DNA of 64,000 bases, from NCBI GenBank assembly GCA_021292105.1, contig CM037863.1:9240085-9304084 (forward strand), given 5' to 3'. Position 1 is the stretch's first letter, and each line of letters opens with the position of its first letter. The notes beneath the pieces were generated by a model. It made no database searches. It had not been told where the DNA came from and worked only from the letters and a program-made list of their open reading frames with translations. This DNA is from Anadara kagoshimensis. Its lineage: Eukaryota; Mollusca; Bivalvia; Arcoida; Arcidae. The position numbers and the translations under genes are program-made. Below, piece by piece: positions 25,741 through 36,959 of the stretch.

Positions 25741-25942
25741 TACAGTACAGACCTGTCGAAAGTTTAACACTATGGCACATGCCGAATCAAAAGCTCATCT
25801 CAACCTCCCGATAGCTATATTTCAACAGCTTTACATCACCATCCTGGCAGCTTTTCAGACGCAAAATCTCCATATCTCGAACAGTCGAGCTTCGGCTTGT
25901 TTTTGTTACCTCAGTCTTAAACTTTCAACAAGTCTGTACTGC
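25741..25942. mobile_element. Inverted-repeat element with CCTGTCGAAAGTTTAAC ends
   Basis: TACAGTACAGACCTGTCGAA at the left; CTTAAACTTTCAACAAGTCT then GTACTGCA at the right. About 200 bases. Interior words (GATAGC, CTCGAACAGTCGAGCTTCG) match the element at 3621. Confidence 0.7.
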
Positions 25943-26162
25943 ACAAATTTAGAAGAAAGTGTTATATCAAAATCAAGAATCAAATCAGTTACAGTTCCAC
26001 TTGTGACAACATGTACCAGACACGAACTATTTGTTTTTAAAAGGCGCTTTTCTACAATTTCCGTGTATTGCATATTGTTTAAATGCTCTTTTGTGTAATG
26101 TACAACCATATTTTATGTTCATATAATCGATTGGTTAGGTTACTTATATCTTATAACATGCA

Positions 26163-26330
26163 CCACTGCAGTAGCTCAGTTGGTAGAGTGTTCGGTCCGT
26201 GTGTGGGAATTTGAGATTCGATCCCCAACCGAGATTTGAAATTGGGTAGTGACTGTTCTTTCGTCAAGCACTCGGCATTATGAAATGAAAGTTACAGTTC
26301 TTTCGGGTAGGAATTTAAATAAACGAGGTA
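26163..26330 (+). mobile_element. SINE, family A, 3'-truncated
   Basis: GCAGTAGCTCAGTTGGTAGA (box A) and GAGATTCGATCCCCAACCG (box B), then the shared GTAGTGACTGTTCTTTCG body. It stops before the conserved tail. Confidence 0.75.
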
Positions 26331-27280
26331 CTTTGCTTTTGGGTTGTGCTTTGTACATGGATTGGTATGTCAGGGGCGTAGCTTACTATGAGGCAACCGA
26401 GGCAATTACCTCGGGGAAGTCAGATTATATTAAATTTTGTATTTAAGTTTGTTTTAAACAGAAACACGTAAATGGAAAAGGATAAAAATAATCTGTTATT
26501 AACAAATAAAGTCACTATTGATAAAGTGCCGTCTTTTTGGCGACTGATAAATTGCTGTGTTTTCAACAACTGACTAATGAAAATTTCCAGTAAAACTTGA
26601 GTTACTAAATTGTTTTATTTTTTCAACTGTATATGTAAAGTTCGATTTCGGCAAGGGTTTGCTATGAGATTTTTTACAATGTTTATGAACATGGAATGAT
26701 TTGTTTGTATTTAAAGCCACAGTTCCTTATATATCTGGTTAAGGTGATTCCATATAGCATCATTCAACGTCATTTTGTTTTAAATTTTTAGGAGGAGCAT
26801 GCCCCGAACCCCCAGATTTTAAGCGCTTTTGGCACTTCTACCTTTTTGTCTCAGTTATAATTGGGGCCTATCTATGCCGCTGTATGTTTGTTTATTACAT
26901 GTAATTTGCTTTGGGATTGTGATTTGGTCATGAATTAGTATGTTTTTACTTAGCTTTGGGATTGTGATTTGGACATAGATAAGAATGTTTGTTTTTACCT
27001 TGCTTTTGGCTTGTGCTTTTTTCAATGATTAATATGTTTGTTTTTACTTTACTTTTGGATTGAGTTTTGAACATGAATTAGTATGTTTGTTTTTACTTTA
27101 CTGTGGGATTGTGATTTGGTCATGAATTAGTATGTTTGTTTTTACTTTACTGTGGGATTGTGATTTGGTCATGAATTAGTATGTTTGTTTTTACTTTACT
27201 GTGGGATTGTGATTTGGTCATGAATTAGTATGTTTGTTTTTACTTTACTTTGTGATTGGGATTTGATTTTGACTTGCTGG
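26326..27280. repeat. 49-bp satellite interrupted by a transposon
   Basis: Units like CTGTGGGATTGTGATTTGGT + CATGAATTAGTATGTTTG start at 27101, 27150 and 27199; more diverged units reach back to 26907. One unit half lies at 26326-26370, split from the rest by the element at 26371-26882. Confidence 0.8.
26371..26882. mobile_element. CAGGGGCGTAGC element inside the 49-bp satellite
   Basis: Starts CAGGGGCGTAGCTTAC, ends CTATCTATGCCGCTG (imperfect inverted end), and is flanked by TATGT (26366-26370 and 26883-26887). Removing it restores a normal satellite unit. 512 bases, no open frame of note. Confidence 0.75.
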
Positions 27281-27751
27281 TTTTATTAATGATTTCGTTG
27301 TGTTGTTCTTGTTGTGTTTAATGTTGCCTCGTGTTTTACAGTTGCTTTCTGTCATATTAAAGATACTTACGGTCCACGTGGCTTTACTTTTATCACGAAG
27401 ATTATCACTTAAGCATGAATTAATGCCAAACGAATCTGTAGCTCACCTGTTAGCTTTTTCAGCCAATTGTTCTTCTTATATCGCTAGACACACCTCAACT
27501 CCTTTAAGTTATACTAGCTCAGTTTTTTTAACTTTCGACGGGTCTGTAATCCACATTTCAGAAGGAAGTGTTTATATCAAAATCAAGAATTCAGTGAGTT
27601 ACACTTCAACTTGTGACAAAATGTACCAGACACGAACTAATTGTTTTTAAAGGGAAGCTATTGTATAATTTCCGTGTGTTGTTCAGATTTACTGTTGTAT
27701 AACTTATAACCAGACACATTCTATCAAGTACACGCTTTTCTACTTATACAG

Positions 27752-27850
27752 TCAAACCCCCTGTCTATAAAGGTCATCCAAGGGAATAAATGAAAGTGAC
27801 CTTTATGGGCAGGTGGCCTTTATATACATATTTATTGAATGTGGTCTTTA
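27752..27850. mobile_element. TATAAAGG inverted-repeat element, partial copy
   Basis: ACAGTCAAACCCCCTGTCTA then TATAAAGGTCATCCAAGGGA. Only the left half is recognisable. Confidence 0.65.
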
Positions 27851-29840
27851 TTAAGACGTCACCAGCAATATGTGAAGTGATAGAAATACATATCTTTGCC
27901 GTTCAAGGTTATGCACGGTACGGGTTTTAAGTGTACCACTAGATAATGGGACAAAGCGTCAAACAAAGGCGATAAATAGCAATATAGAACACATCCATGA
28001 AAAACTTAAAACTTTACAGTAAGCGGCATCCATTAACTTCAATTTAAAACTTCCTTAAAATTACTGCTGTTAGTGCACAAAGCTTTGTATCAATAGGTAC
28101 CCGTCACGGATATTTCATTATAACAAAGACTTTGTAAAATATCCTTGTATATTTGAAATGCATCCTGTCTATAGTCCGGATTTGTTGTTTTCAGCTAATT
28201 TATTCGCTGTAATTGCTGTTTGCTACTGTATCCATGGAAACTTGTGGTAGGATAATTGGGCATAAAACTGTATAATTCAGCTTCCTGGTTATGGGCGTCG
28301 CTAGAATAAATAAATTAATACGCACAAATGTGTTTGCCGAAAGCGCTTCCCCACCCCACCCCCGAAAAATTTAGTGGTGTGGAATGGTGAAATTTGATGC
28401 CTTCTGGAATTGTTTTGGACTGTTTAATGAACCAAAAATATCTAAACCATATGAGAAAAACATTTTGGATGCATTATGTGATAAAAACCATTTCATTGCC
28501 TCTACAAAACTCTTCAGGTGGTGACAGGAAAATATAAAGAATTCCGACAGTAGATGTCCCCACAATAATGTTTTTTTTTTTAATTTCAGACCTCTCACGA
28601 CAAGAATTGATATTTATTGTACCAATGTCGAACATCTCAAATTCATTGCCAGATTAAATATTTTTGTATTTTTTGCACCCATACTGCATTTCTAAATTTT
28701 TAACGTCCGATTCAGAAATGTTCAATTTTGTTTTATCAATGACCCATGTGCTTTAATCATAAATATCCACATTTTCAATAGTTTCATTGTGAAGGTTCCA
28801 AAGTTCAATTATCAAATTGTGGTCGTCTTTTGACCCAAAATTCTAGACTTTGCTGGTTTGATCCGGTTTGCTTACTCGTGTTGCCTGTTCTTACACAGAA
28901 TGTAATCAATCTATCAACATGAACGAAGTGATATAGGAATCGATATTACCGCGTTCTTTTAAGTTCAGCGTTCTTTTGGGTACTTATTATAACAACCCAA
29001 AAGAACGCTGAAACACTTTGGCACCAAGTCATTTCGGCACTTAGTAAATCACTTTGGCACAGGGTTATTGATTATCATAAATTATATTTGGGGGCTTTGA
29101 AGAGTATACGCACGTGCGTATTGTGCGTAAATGGTGCGGCGCCCTTGCTGGTCTTACATTCCAATGTCATAATTTAGACAGAGTGACATTTACTTGAATC
29201 CGTGGTACAATTGAATGCAACATTAGTGCAACATTACAATATTCCATTGCGTTTTGTTTTGTCTTTGCAGAATAATGTATGCACTTGATTACAAATTACA
29301 GGCAAATTTCATTGAATACATAATGTATCGATATCGAGAAAAAACATTAAAAGATCTCTAACTAGACACCAATGGTACATAATTCAGAAAAATATCTTAA
29401 AAAGGCTGAAAAAGATCGAATCAAACTTCGGATACATTCGTAAAAATAGTAAAAAAAAAAATATAAAATTGCGTAAGCGTCATCCAGCAGTATTTGAATG
29501 TGACACAGATAAGGAATTTTCTACTACGTCCGTAACTGACTCTATAATCATAACGACTAGGGATCAAATATTAGGCCATTGTTTCTAAAAGAATTTTTTT
29601 AAACAAAAGTAGGATTCCCATAAATATATCATGTCAGAGTGCGAACTTCCAACGGGTCAACACCCATTCCACCAACCAACCTTAAAAAGGGTACTTAAAC
29701 TACCATTGAAATAACCGATTCTAAATAAGGGTAACTTTGCCTTTACTCAAATGAGCTACTGAATATAAACATATTATTGAATTTAATATCAAAATTAACA
29801 ACTAAACTACACCACAACTTCACCAACTAATCCTGGGTAA
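27851..29840. other. Non-coding stretch
   Basis: Contains a hairpin at 28974-29012 with 17-base exact arms (TCAGCGTTCTTTTGGGT and its inverse). No gene seen. Confidence 0.5.
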
Positions 29841-29841
29841 G

Positions 29842-29957
29842 ATTAATGAACCACTTTTTTTTAATTCCACCATAAAATACATTCAAAAGTGGTATATGAC
29901 AATAAACAATACCACTGAATGTATTTTACGATAAAATTCAAAAAGTGGTATATGACA
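29842..29957. mobile_element. TGTCAT palindromic element, degenerate left end
   Basis: Inner pair CACTTTTTTTTAATTCCAC / ATTCAAAAGTGGTATATGAC; the right end AAAAGTGGTATATGACA is intact. Left end decayed, target duplication not recoverable. Confidence 0.6.
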
Positions 29958-30352
29958 CAACAACCGACCGTAAATAAGAGTAACTTGTCCTTTACCAAAA
30001 TGAGCTACTAATGGTAAACAATACTAAGATAAACAAATAGTCAATGACAAAACAAACATTCTACCAATACCAATTGGTCCTAAATAATGGTAACTGAACC
30101 ACCATTGTAACAACCGACCGTAAATAAGGGGTAACTTGGCCTTTACCCAAGTGAGCTACTGACGATAAACATACTATTGAATTAAATAACAAAATAAACA
30201 ACACTTGAAACTGTATCATATCTAATTGTTTCTCCTTTAACAGATAATTCACCCCACCCAACATATATATATATATCGTCATCCAGCTGTATTGTTGGTT
30301 TGCAGTATTCCAGTAGTTATTGGCTTAAAACATGTATATAAACTGAGAGGGG

Positions 30353-30404
30353 GACCTTCTGCTCCGGAGTCAGATGCTCTACCACTGAGCTACCCAGACC
30401 TACA
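30353..30404 (-). mobile_element. Truncated tRNA-like LTR fragment
   Basis: On the minus strand it reads TGTAGGTCTGGGTAGCTCAG + TGGTAGAGCATCTGACTCC. The start matches the LTR of the TRIM at 36209; box B is missing. It could instead be a decayed tRNA-like pseudogene. Confidence 0.45.
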
Positions 30405-30507
30405 GCTAATACCAGTGTAATTTCACTACAGTACTATTGTAGCATAGACAGTCTCAAAATGCCATATAATTGATAGTGCATCATAAGCCTACAAAGGCTG
30501 GCCGGTA

Positions 30508-30515
30508 GATATATA

Positions 30516-30556
<41 letters not shown>
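30508..30556. repeat. AT microsatellite
   Basis: TA dinucleotide run, once interrupted. Confidence 0.95.
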
Positions 30557-30558
<2 letters not shown>

Positions 30559-30984
30559 CACACAACCCTCCTGTTTATTGATGGAATAAAACGGTGTAAT
30601 ATTTTTCGTATTACACAGGTACCCATGTAATATCACTTGATTGTGACGTAATCAGTTATCACGCTTCTGATTTACGTAGTGGTCGTGCCTAATGACGTCA
30701 TATGAAAACTCTGTCAGTCTGTTGTTTATTTTCAGACTTTTGAAGACTTTCCGATTCTTTGAAAAATAATTTTGATGCACTCGGAAAAATATTATGATTT
30801 AAACTTACATACTGATTATGTCTTTTTTTCTAGGTGATTAATTTACTTTTACTATAACTAAATAGAACTATATTCTTACTTGCGCAGTTAATTTGGAGGT
30901 GATTTGCTGACCCACACAGAAATCGTCTGTTTCTATATGGCATCAAATAATATGTACATGTCATTATGCCTCGGTATTTTGAGT

Positions 30985-31087
30985 TATGTGATATATAGAA
31001 TCTTAGACTCGTGAGGGTTTAATATGAAATTTATTAAACTCGTTTAATAAATTTCATATTAAACCCTCACTCGTCTAAGATCCTCTA
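30985..31087. mobile_element. 103-bp palindrome
   Basis: The left arm (ATATATAGAATCTTAGACTC ... TTTATTAAAC) and the right arm (GTTTAATAAATTTCATATTA ... CTATATATAT) pair almost without a loop, with a few mismatches. Confidence 0.7.
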
Positions 31088-32310
31088 TATATATGCCAGA
31101 ACAGTAACTATTTCAGTTTAATACAGTAAAACCTCGTTATATCATCAGTAGATAACTTGGAATTTACTCCAATGAGCAAATGAATTAGGATAAACCTACT
31201 ACTGAATGAAATACCAAAATAAACAAAAAGTCAATGACAACACTACAAAATGTATCCTATTTAATTGTCTCTTCTTTAACAGATAATTCATTCCACCCAA
31301 AATTTCAGGCCCGCATTCCTAAGTACAGTAAAACCTTGTTATGTAACCAGTAGATTACTTCGAATTTACTCAAGTGAGCTACTGACTACTGCTGAATTAA
31401 ATACCAAAATTAACAAAAAGTCAATGACAATACTACAAGTAGTCTCATATTTAATTGTTTCTCCTTTAACAGATAATTCACCACACCCGAAATATGTATG
31501 CCAGAACAGTAACAATTTCAGTTTTCGCATTCCTTAACACAGTAAAACCTCGTTATATTACCGGTAGACAACAATATTGAGCTACTGACTTAGGATAAAC
31601 CCACCACTGAATTCAATAGAAATTAACAAAAAGTCAATGACAATACTACAAGTAGTGTCATATTTAATTGTTTCTCTCTTAACAGATAATTAACCCCACC
31701 CAACATATTATGCAAGAACAATAACTATATCAGTTTACTTGAAATCAATTACGAGCATTGTGATTGGTCAGAGCATTCTGTTATTTCTGTATGAAAGCAA
31801 TTGCTTTTGACGTCACAAATTTATGTATTCTTACGCCATATTAGAATGTCAGTCCTAACTAATAAAAGTTGTAAAAGCATAAAATGGTTCTTTTTACAAA
31901 GTTTTACAAATTGTATTAGAAGTAATAGAAATAATTCTTTTTCTAGAGGGAAGCATTAAAGAATTGAACATTTTGCATGCGTGACATTATTCGCGTAATA
32001 AATTATACGCAAAATGTCAAATTCTTTTAATTTCCCATGACAAAAGAAAAAATTCAATGTAATTTCAATAATAACTGAATTTTTAACCATGGTTATATAA
32101 AGACGCTTAAATTGTTTTGGTGGCTTTCCTTTCTCTACGGTTGCCATGTATATACCAATATCAAACTTCGATTGAAATTTACACGTTCGGTGTACCATCT
32201 TTTTCGACGAAAATGCATGTAGGAATTTCGTCAGTCACTAAAAACAATTGAAATAATTTATTGGGTGGAACCATATACTAGCTACTTACCGTAAAGTACT
32301 CCATTAGTGT

Positions 32311-32990
32311 AGTAGTACAATACAGGCCTGACCAAAGATTTACAACCTGACAAATTTGTGGCGTACCGATAGGGCATATCGGCCCCACTCGCTACAGTAC
32401 AAACCTGTCGAATGTTTACCAAAATAAGCTAACAACTTTGTGTCGTATCGGCAACTCATATCGGTCCATCCGTTACAGTACAGACCTGTGCAAAGATTAA
32501 CAATAAGCTAGCGCACTAGTGGCGTATCGGCAGCTCATGTAGACCCCGCTCGTTACAGTACAAACCTGTCGAATGTTTACCAAAATAAGCTAACAACTTT
32601 GTGGCGTATCGGCAACTCATATCGGTCCATTCGTTACAGTACAGACCTGTGCAAAGTTTAACAATAAGCTAGCGCACTAGTGGCGTATCTGCAGCTCGTG
32701 TAGACCCCACTCGCTACAGTACAAACCTGTCGAATGTTTGACAACAACCTGACGAATAATTGAAAAAATAGGCAACTCATATCGGCATGTTACAGTACTA
32801 TTATAGTACAGAACTATGAGCTGGCAAATAAGTAGACAAACAGCAGTTCGAAATCGCCCCCCTGTCTAAAGTTTTAACAATAAGCTAACAATTTTTTGGC
32901 GTATCGGTAGCTCGTGTAGACCCATTCGTTTAAGTTCAGACCTGTCGAAAGTTTAACAGTGAGCTGGAGAATTAGTGCCGAATCGGCAGT
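32311..32990. repeat. 80-bp satellite, dimeric 161-bp pattern
   Basis: TACAGTACARACCTGT starts at 32392, 32473, 32553, 32634 and 32714. Alternate units are of type A (GTCGAATGTTTACCAAAATA) and B (GTGCAAAGATTAACAATAAG). The unit start equals the end of the CCTGTCGAAAGTTTAAC element family. Confidence 0.85.
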
Positions 32991-33728
32991 TCATTTCTGT
33001 CTGTTGTCAGCTCGGCAGCTTTCGGTAGATTTTATCTATCTATCTCGACATCTTCTCGCCCAATAGCTTTCGATAGCTTAGACACTGGAGAGCCAACCTA
33101 CGACTTCTTTCTTCAACAGGTCTGCTTTCCGAAGTCTTTTCCTATCTCTCGATAGTTATTCGGACAGTTGTCATCTATACTCAGTCACTCTGCATTCGAG
33201 CTTAAACAACTTTGCGTTAGCCCATTGTTAACTTTTGGAAATGAAAATCACAAAGTCCTTCGAAAAAGACCATAAAAACAATAAATACCCTGTGTCACTG
33301 CAGGCGGCTTCCGGTGAAGAACCCTTCTTGCACATTGTCCTGATCGCACTGTCAAGGACAAATGTTTTGCCACATCGCCTATAGTCGTTGACGTCACAAT
33401 ATAAGTAAAATATTTCTAACTCAGATGAGAAACCCATATTAAATCAAACGATATGAGTGTTAAACTTTGGACATGTCTGTACTATTTGGTACTACGTAAT
33501 AGACCTACTTGATGTACTGTGATGTGGTATTACTAGTATATTATATATAGTCTATATAAGTGTAATTGCGGAAATAAGGAGGCATTTTGTTGAAGAATTA
33601 CTTATTTAATTGTCTTCAATTGTTTTTGGATGACTAATGACTTTTCTTGGTATTCATAGTAATAAAGTTACTATGTATAAAACAAAGAAATAATAATAAA
33701 AAAGAAAAAAAACATACATGCCATGGTG

Positions 33729-33793
33729 TGTAACAACTCCTAACGATGCCCAACGCCTTCTGAAATCCGGACTTCATTAGGAATTGTTACAAT
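33729..33793. mobile_element. Degenerate relative of the 86-bp palindrome
   Basis: GTAACAACTCCTAACGATGC at the left, CCGGACTTCATTAGGAATTG then TTACA at the right. Confidence 0.55.
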
Positions 33794-33843
33794 GGTGTCA
33801 ATCAATGTACAAATCAGAAATCCAAAGAGCAGAGCCAAAAAAT

Positions 33844-34170
33844 GGAAACTGGCAATTATTTCAACCTAACTTCTTATGCAATAAGGAGAGCAAAAAAAAG
33901 GAAACTGGCAATTATTTCAACTTAACTTCTTATGCAATAAGGAGAGCAAAAAAAATGGAAACTGGCAATTATTTCAACTTAACTTCTTATGCAATAAGGA
34001 GAGCAAAAAAATTGGAAACTGGCAATTATTTCAACTTAACTTCTTATGCAATAAGGAGAGCAAAAAAATTGGAAACTGGCAATTATTTCAACTTAACTTC
34101 TTATGCAATAAGGAGAGCAAAAAAATTGGAAACTGGCAATTATTTCAACTTAACTTCTTATGCAATTAGG
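33844..34170. repeat. 57-bp satellite, six copies
   Basis: GGAAACTGGCAATTATTTCA starts at 33844, 33900, 33957, 34014, 34071 and 34128; the last five copies are nearly identical. The unit is 19 codons long, so a 131-codon frame stays open (NYFNLTSYAIRRAKK repeated). It has no homology I know and no further exon support. Confidence 0.9.
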
Positions 34171-34944
34171 ATTTCTTAATGTAGAAAATTTGTTTCACAA
34201 AAGTGATGCTCTAAACTTCTAACACTCCATTTTTACCTTCCAATATTTTCAATTTCAATGAAGTTTTTTGACATCGACTATAATTTGCAACTTCATAAAG
34301 AAATTGCTCCTCCGCGTGCTGACGTGATGACGTCAGATGTTCGTGTTGGCTGACACGAGACGATCCATTTGTATGAAAAGGTGCATCAACAGCGTATTTT
34401 AAAAATCTCTCCATATTAACATGGAAAAATGTGAGTTGGCAAGAAAATTAATTTTCATAAATATTGTAAATATAAGAAATATAAGGCAATTTTCCAATGT
34501 CTTATGCAATTTGAGACAGTCCATTATACTTTGGAAGTTCAAAACGACATTAAAAAATTATCTGATTTCTTAAAGAAAATTTTACAAAAGTGGTGTTTTA
34601 ATTTTCTAACGCTCCATTTTTACCTTTCATTATTTTATAATTTCATTTGATACTGAATAAAATAACCTTGTTTGATTTTTTTCTATAAATAAAACGAATT
34701 AAAAATCTTCACTTGTTTGAAAGAACGTCTAACAGTTGAGACTAAAACATATGATTTACTTGTCACTTGGTAAGGCAATATATAGATTTTTAGTGCTATA
34801 CAGGAATCCTGGTTATTTTGTCAAGCACCATACGGAGTGCATACAAACAGAGTACTGTAAATACCATTGCAATAAACCCTCATCCTTTTTATTGTATATT
34901 TGTTGCAGTTAATACACTATAGTATAGATTGTTTCTACTATATG
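34171..34944. other. Non-coding stretch
   Basis: No gene seen. TGACGTCA occurs near 34329. Confidence 0.45.
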
Positions 34945-35273
34945 TATGCGGTAGCTCACTTGGTAGAGTGCTCGCTCCATAAGTTGGAGGTCGTGGGTTC
35001 GATCCCCGGCCGGGTCTGACCCAACACTTGAAAACGGGTAGTGATTCTTCTTTCGCCAACCATAGGCAGCATAAAAAGTCACGGTTCTTTCGGATGTAAC
35101 TTAAAATAAACAAGGCCCCGTGCCACGGTGGGATTGGTACGATAAAGAACCCTGCTGTATAATGTCATCAACGAAACACGCGGGCAAAATTTCTGCACCT
35201 TCGCTTATAGCTGGCGACGTCTCGAAATAAGTGAAAAATCATTAACTGGGGCGTTAAACACCATCACTCAACT
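34945..35273 (+). mobile_element. Full-length tRNA-derived SINE (family A)
   Basis: GCGGTAGCTCACTTGGTAGA (box A) and GGGTTCGATCCCCGG (box B) head it. The body has CACGGTTCTTTCGG and AACCCTGCTGTATAATG. The tail is ACTGGGGCGTTAAACACC then ATCACTCAACT. TACTATA at 34937-34943 and 35274-35280 may be the target duplication. Confidence 0.85.
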
Positions 35274-35682
35274 TACTATAAGTACAACAAAACAAGCTGC
35301 CTACAAAAAAAATTGCTGACTTGGGGATATTGAAAGCCTAGGCTTGTCAATGTCATCCAAACGTTTTATGGCCGCCGTCACAACATTGTTGATAAGTATG
35401 ACGTCCCATGAGTTCCATGTTCCTTTCAATCTAAATTTTATTTACACACGAGGCGGGCGTAGCCAGCTTTACATAAGACGTTATCCTTCCAGAGCACTCG
35501 GCGTCAATTGCCTGGTGAAAGCTCGCGCCTTTAACTTCATTTGCCAGCTTTAAAAGTTATTTTGCTTTTTTGGATTTTGATTTGAGCATGGAGAGGTTGT
35601 GTTTAATGACCACATAAAATCCAGTAGTACAAACCATTAAGTCTTGTCTAGTTTTAAAGTCCACAGGTACTAGTTATACACA

Positions 35683-35855
35683 GTCAAACTTGTCTATAAA
35701 GGTCATCCAAGGGAACTGGCCAAAGTGACATTTATGGGCAAGTGGCCTTTGTATACAGGTTCAAATAATATGAATAAAGAACAATTGGGATGAAATTCTA
35801 CTGGTCTTTATAAGCAGGTGGTCCTTATATAGAGGTGGTTTTAAGGTCGAACTGT
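35683..35855. mobile_element. TATAAAGG inverted-repeat element, copy
   Basis: ACAGTCAAACTTGTCTATAA at the left; GGTCGAACTGTA at the right; the interior TATACAGGTTCAAATAATAT matches the copy at 8771. Confidence 0.75.
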
Positions 35856-36208
35856 AATATATAAAATGTCAGTACTAAGTAGTGATGGTTGTACAAAACA
35901 AGCACCCAAAAGAAAGCCTTTTAATTGAATTGTCGACTGCTTATGACATACCGGGTATCGTTCAATTTTTGGTAACTTGGACTTCCTTTGTAACCCCCCC
36001 CCCTTCCATTAGATTGTATGTAAAAATTTTGAAAAATTATTTTTCATTGAAAAATGTTCAAAATGGCACGTTTTCCGTCACTAATAGGCTTTTCAGTAGA
36101 AACTTTAATTTTAGTGGAGGGTACAAATGGAAATCTCTCTCAATTTTCTTGCTTTAACCATGAGCTTTATAACGATACAGAACACATACATTGTGCGAAT
36201 ATTTCTGG

Positions 36209-36305
36209 TGTAGCGGCTTGGGCAGCTCAGTGGTAGAGCACTTACATATAGTGCGGAAGGTCTAGAGTTCGATCCCCGGTCCAACCCTGCATTTTTCCTC
36301 TTACA
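36209..36305 (+). repeat. Left LTR of the TRIM
   Basis: 97 bases, TGTAGCGG...CTCTTACA, with tRNA-like A and B boxes. Confidence 0.85.
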
Positions 36306-36414
36306 TTTGGGGCTCGTCCGACCCTGGGAATTGACCGACCAACAGGTTGGTCCCAGGGTTGAATCTAGTGGCTTCGATTCAAACGGGAGTTGAATCGAAA
36401 AATGAAGGGAAGAA

Positions 36415-36511
36415 TGTAGCGGTCTGGGTAGCTCAGTGGTAGGGCACTCGCCTATAGTGTGGGAGGTTCCGAGTTCGATCGCCGGTCTGATCCTGTATTT
36501 TTCTCTTTACA
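36415..36511 (+). repeat. Right LTR of the TRIM
   Basis: 97 bases, TGTAGCGG...CTCTTTACA, about 79% identical to the left LTR. Confidence 0.85.
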
Positions 36512-36771
36512 CTGGAAATGTATCCGGGACAAGTTATTCAAACCTTGATTAACTTATTCAATTGATTGAACAAAACTCCAATTTTGCATAATTTCAAATA
36601 CATATGTTGTGAAATTAATGTTGTAAATGTCGAAAGTGAATAGAAATTCGTCAAACTGTTACAAAAAATCATTTGACTTAACATTGATATGTTGTTTTTA
36701 TTATCATTGATTAAACTAATCAAGCTTCGAACAACTGGGTCCTGGTGTTTGAGTTTTTTCCGCAATAATAC

Positions 36772-36830
36772 TGTCATGTGCTGTTTTTGAATTTCTATTA
36801 AAATAATGCATTCAAAAACAGCACATGACA
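36772..36830. mobile_element. TGTCAT palindromic element (simple form)
   Basis: Exact 21-base arms beginning TGTCATGTGCTGTTTTTGAA enclose a 17-base loop. ATAC flanks both sides (36768-36771 and 36831-36834). Confidence 0.85.
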
Positions 36831-36909
36831 ATACTATAAGAAACCAAGTTATATATTGTCATATTTTATTTTGATAAATATACATATTTACATGTTATAC
36901 AAATAACAA

Positions 36910-36913
<4 letters not shown>

Positions 36914-36956
<43 letters not shown>
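36914..36956. repeat. CT microsatellite
   Basis: About 21 CT units. Confidence 0.95.

Positions 36957-36959
<3 letters not shown>

Larger units (their letters stand above)
29690..31730. repeat. Dispersed/tandem repeat with ACAGTAAAACCTCGTTAT starts
   Basis: Copies start near 31125, 31325 and 31541 with CAGTAAAACCTYGTTAT, followed by a TACTGAATWAAATAC block, AAAAGTCAATGACAA, and TTAACAGATAATTCACC. Older copies of the latter blocks occur at 29700-30255. The start resembles Tc1/mariner-pogo termini; that is inference. Confidence 0.6.
36209..36511 (+). mobile_element. Helenus-like TRIM: LTR retrotransposon in miniature with tRNA-like LTRs
   Basis: Two direct repeats of exactly 97 bases (36209-36305 and 36415-36511) both start TG and end CA. 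Each carries a tRNA-like promoter: AGCTCAGTGGTAGAGCAC (box A) and GAGTTCGATCCCCGG (box B). A primer-binding site abuts the left LTR (TTGGGGCTCGTCCG, 36307-36320), one mismatch from the tRNA-Pro complement used by some retroviruses. A purine tract (GAAAAATGAAGGGAAGAA, 36397-36414) abuts the right LTR. CTGG flanks both sides (36205-36208 and 36512-36515). The LTRs differ at about 20 sites, mostly transitions, so the insertion is old. No protein is encoded; movement would depend on an autonomous LTR element. This fits the published Helenus group (animal copies give 4-base duplications), cited from memory. Confidence 0.88.

Noticed and set aside
34945-35020. Possible tRNA gene
   Set aside because: The tRNA-like part is followed by a SINE body and tail shared with other copies; it does not fold as a complete tRNA with a matching acceptor stem.
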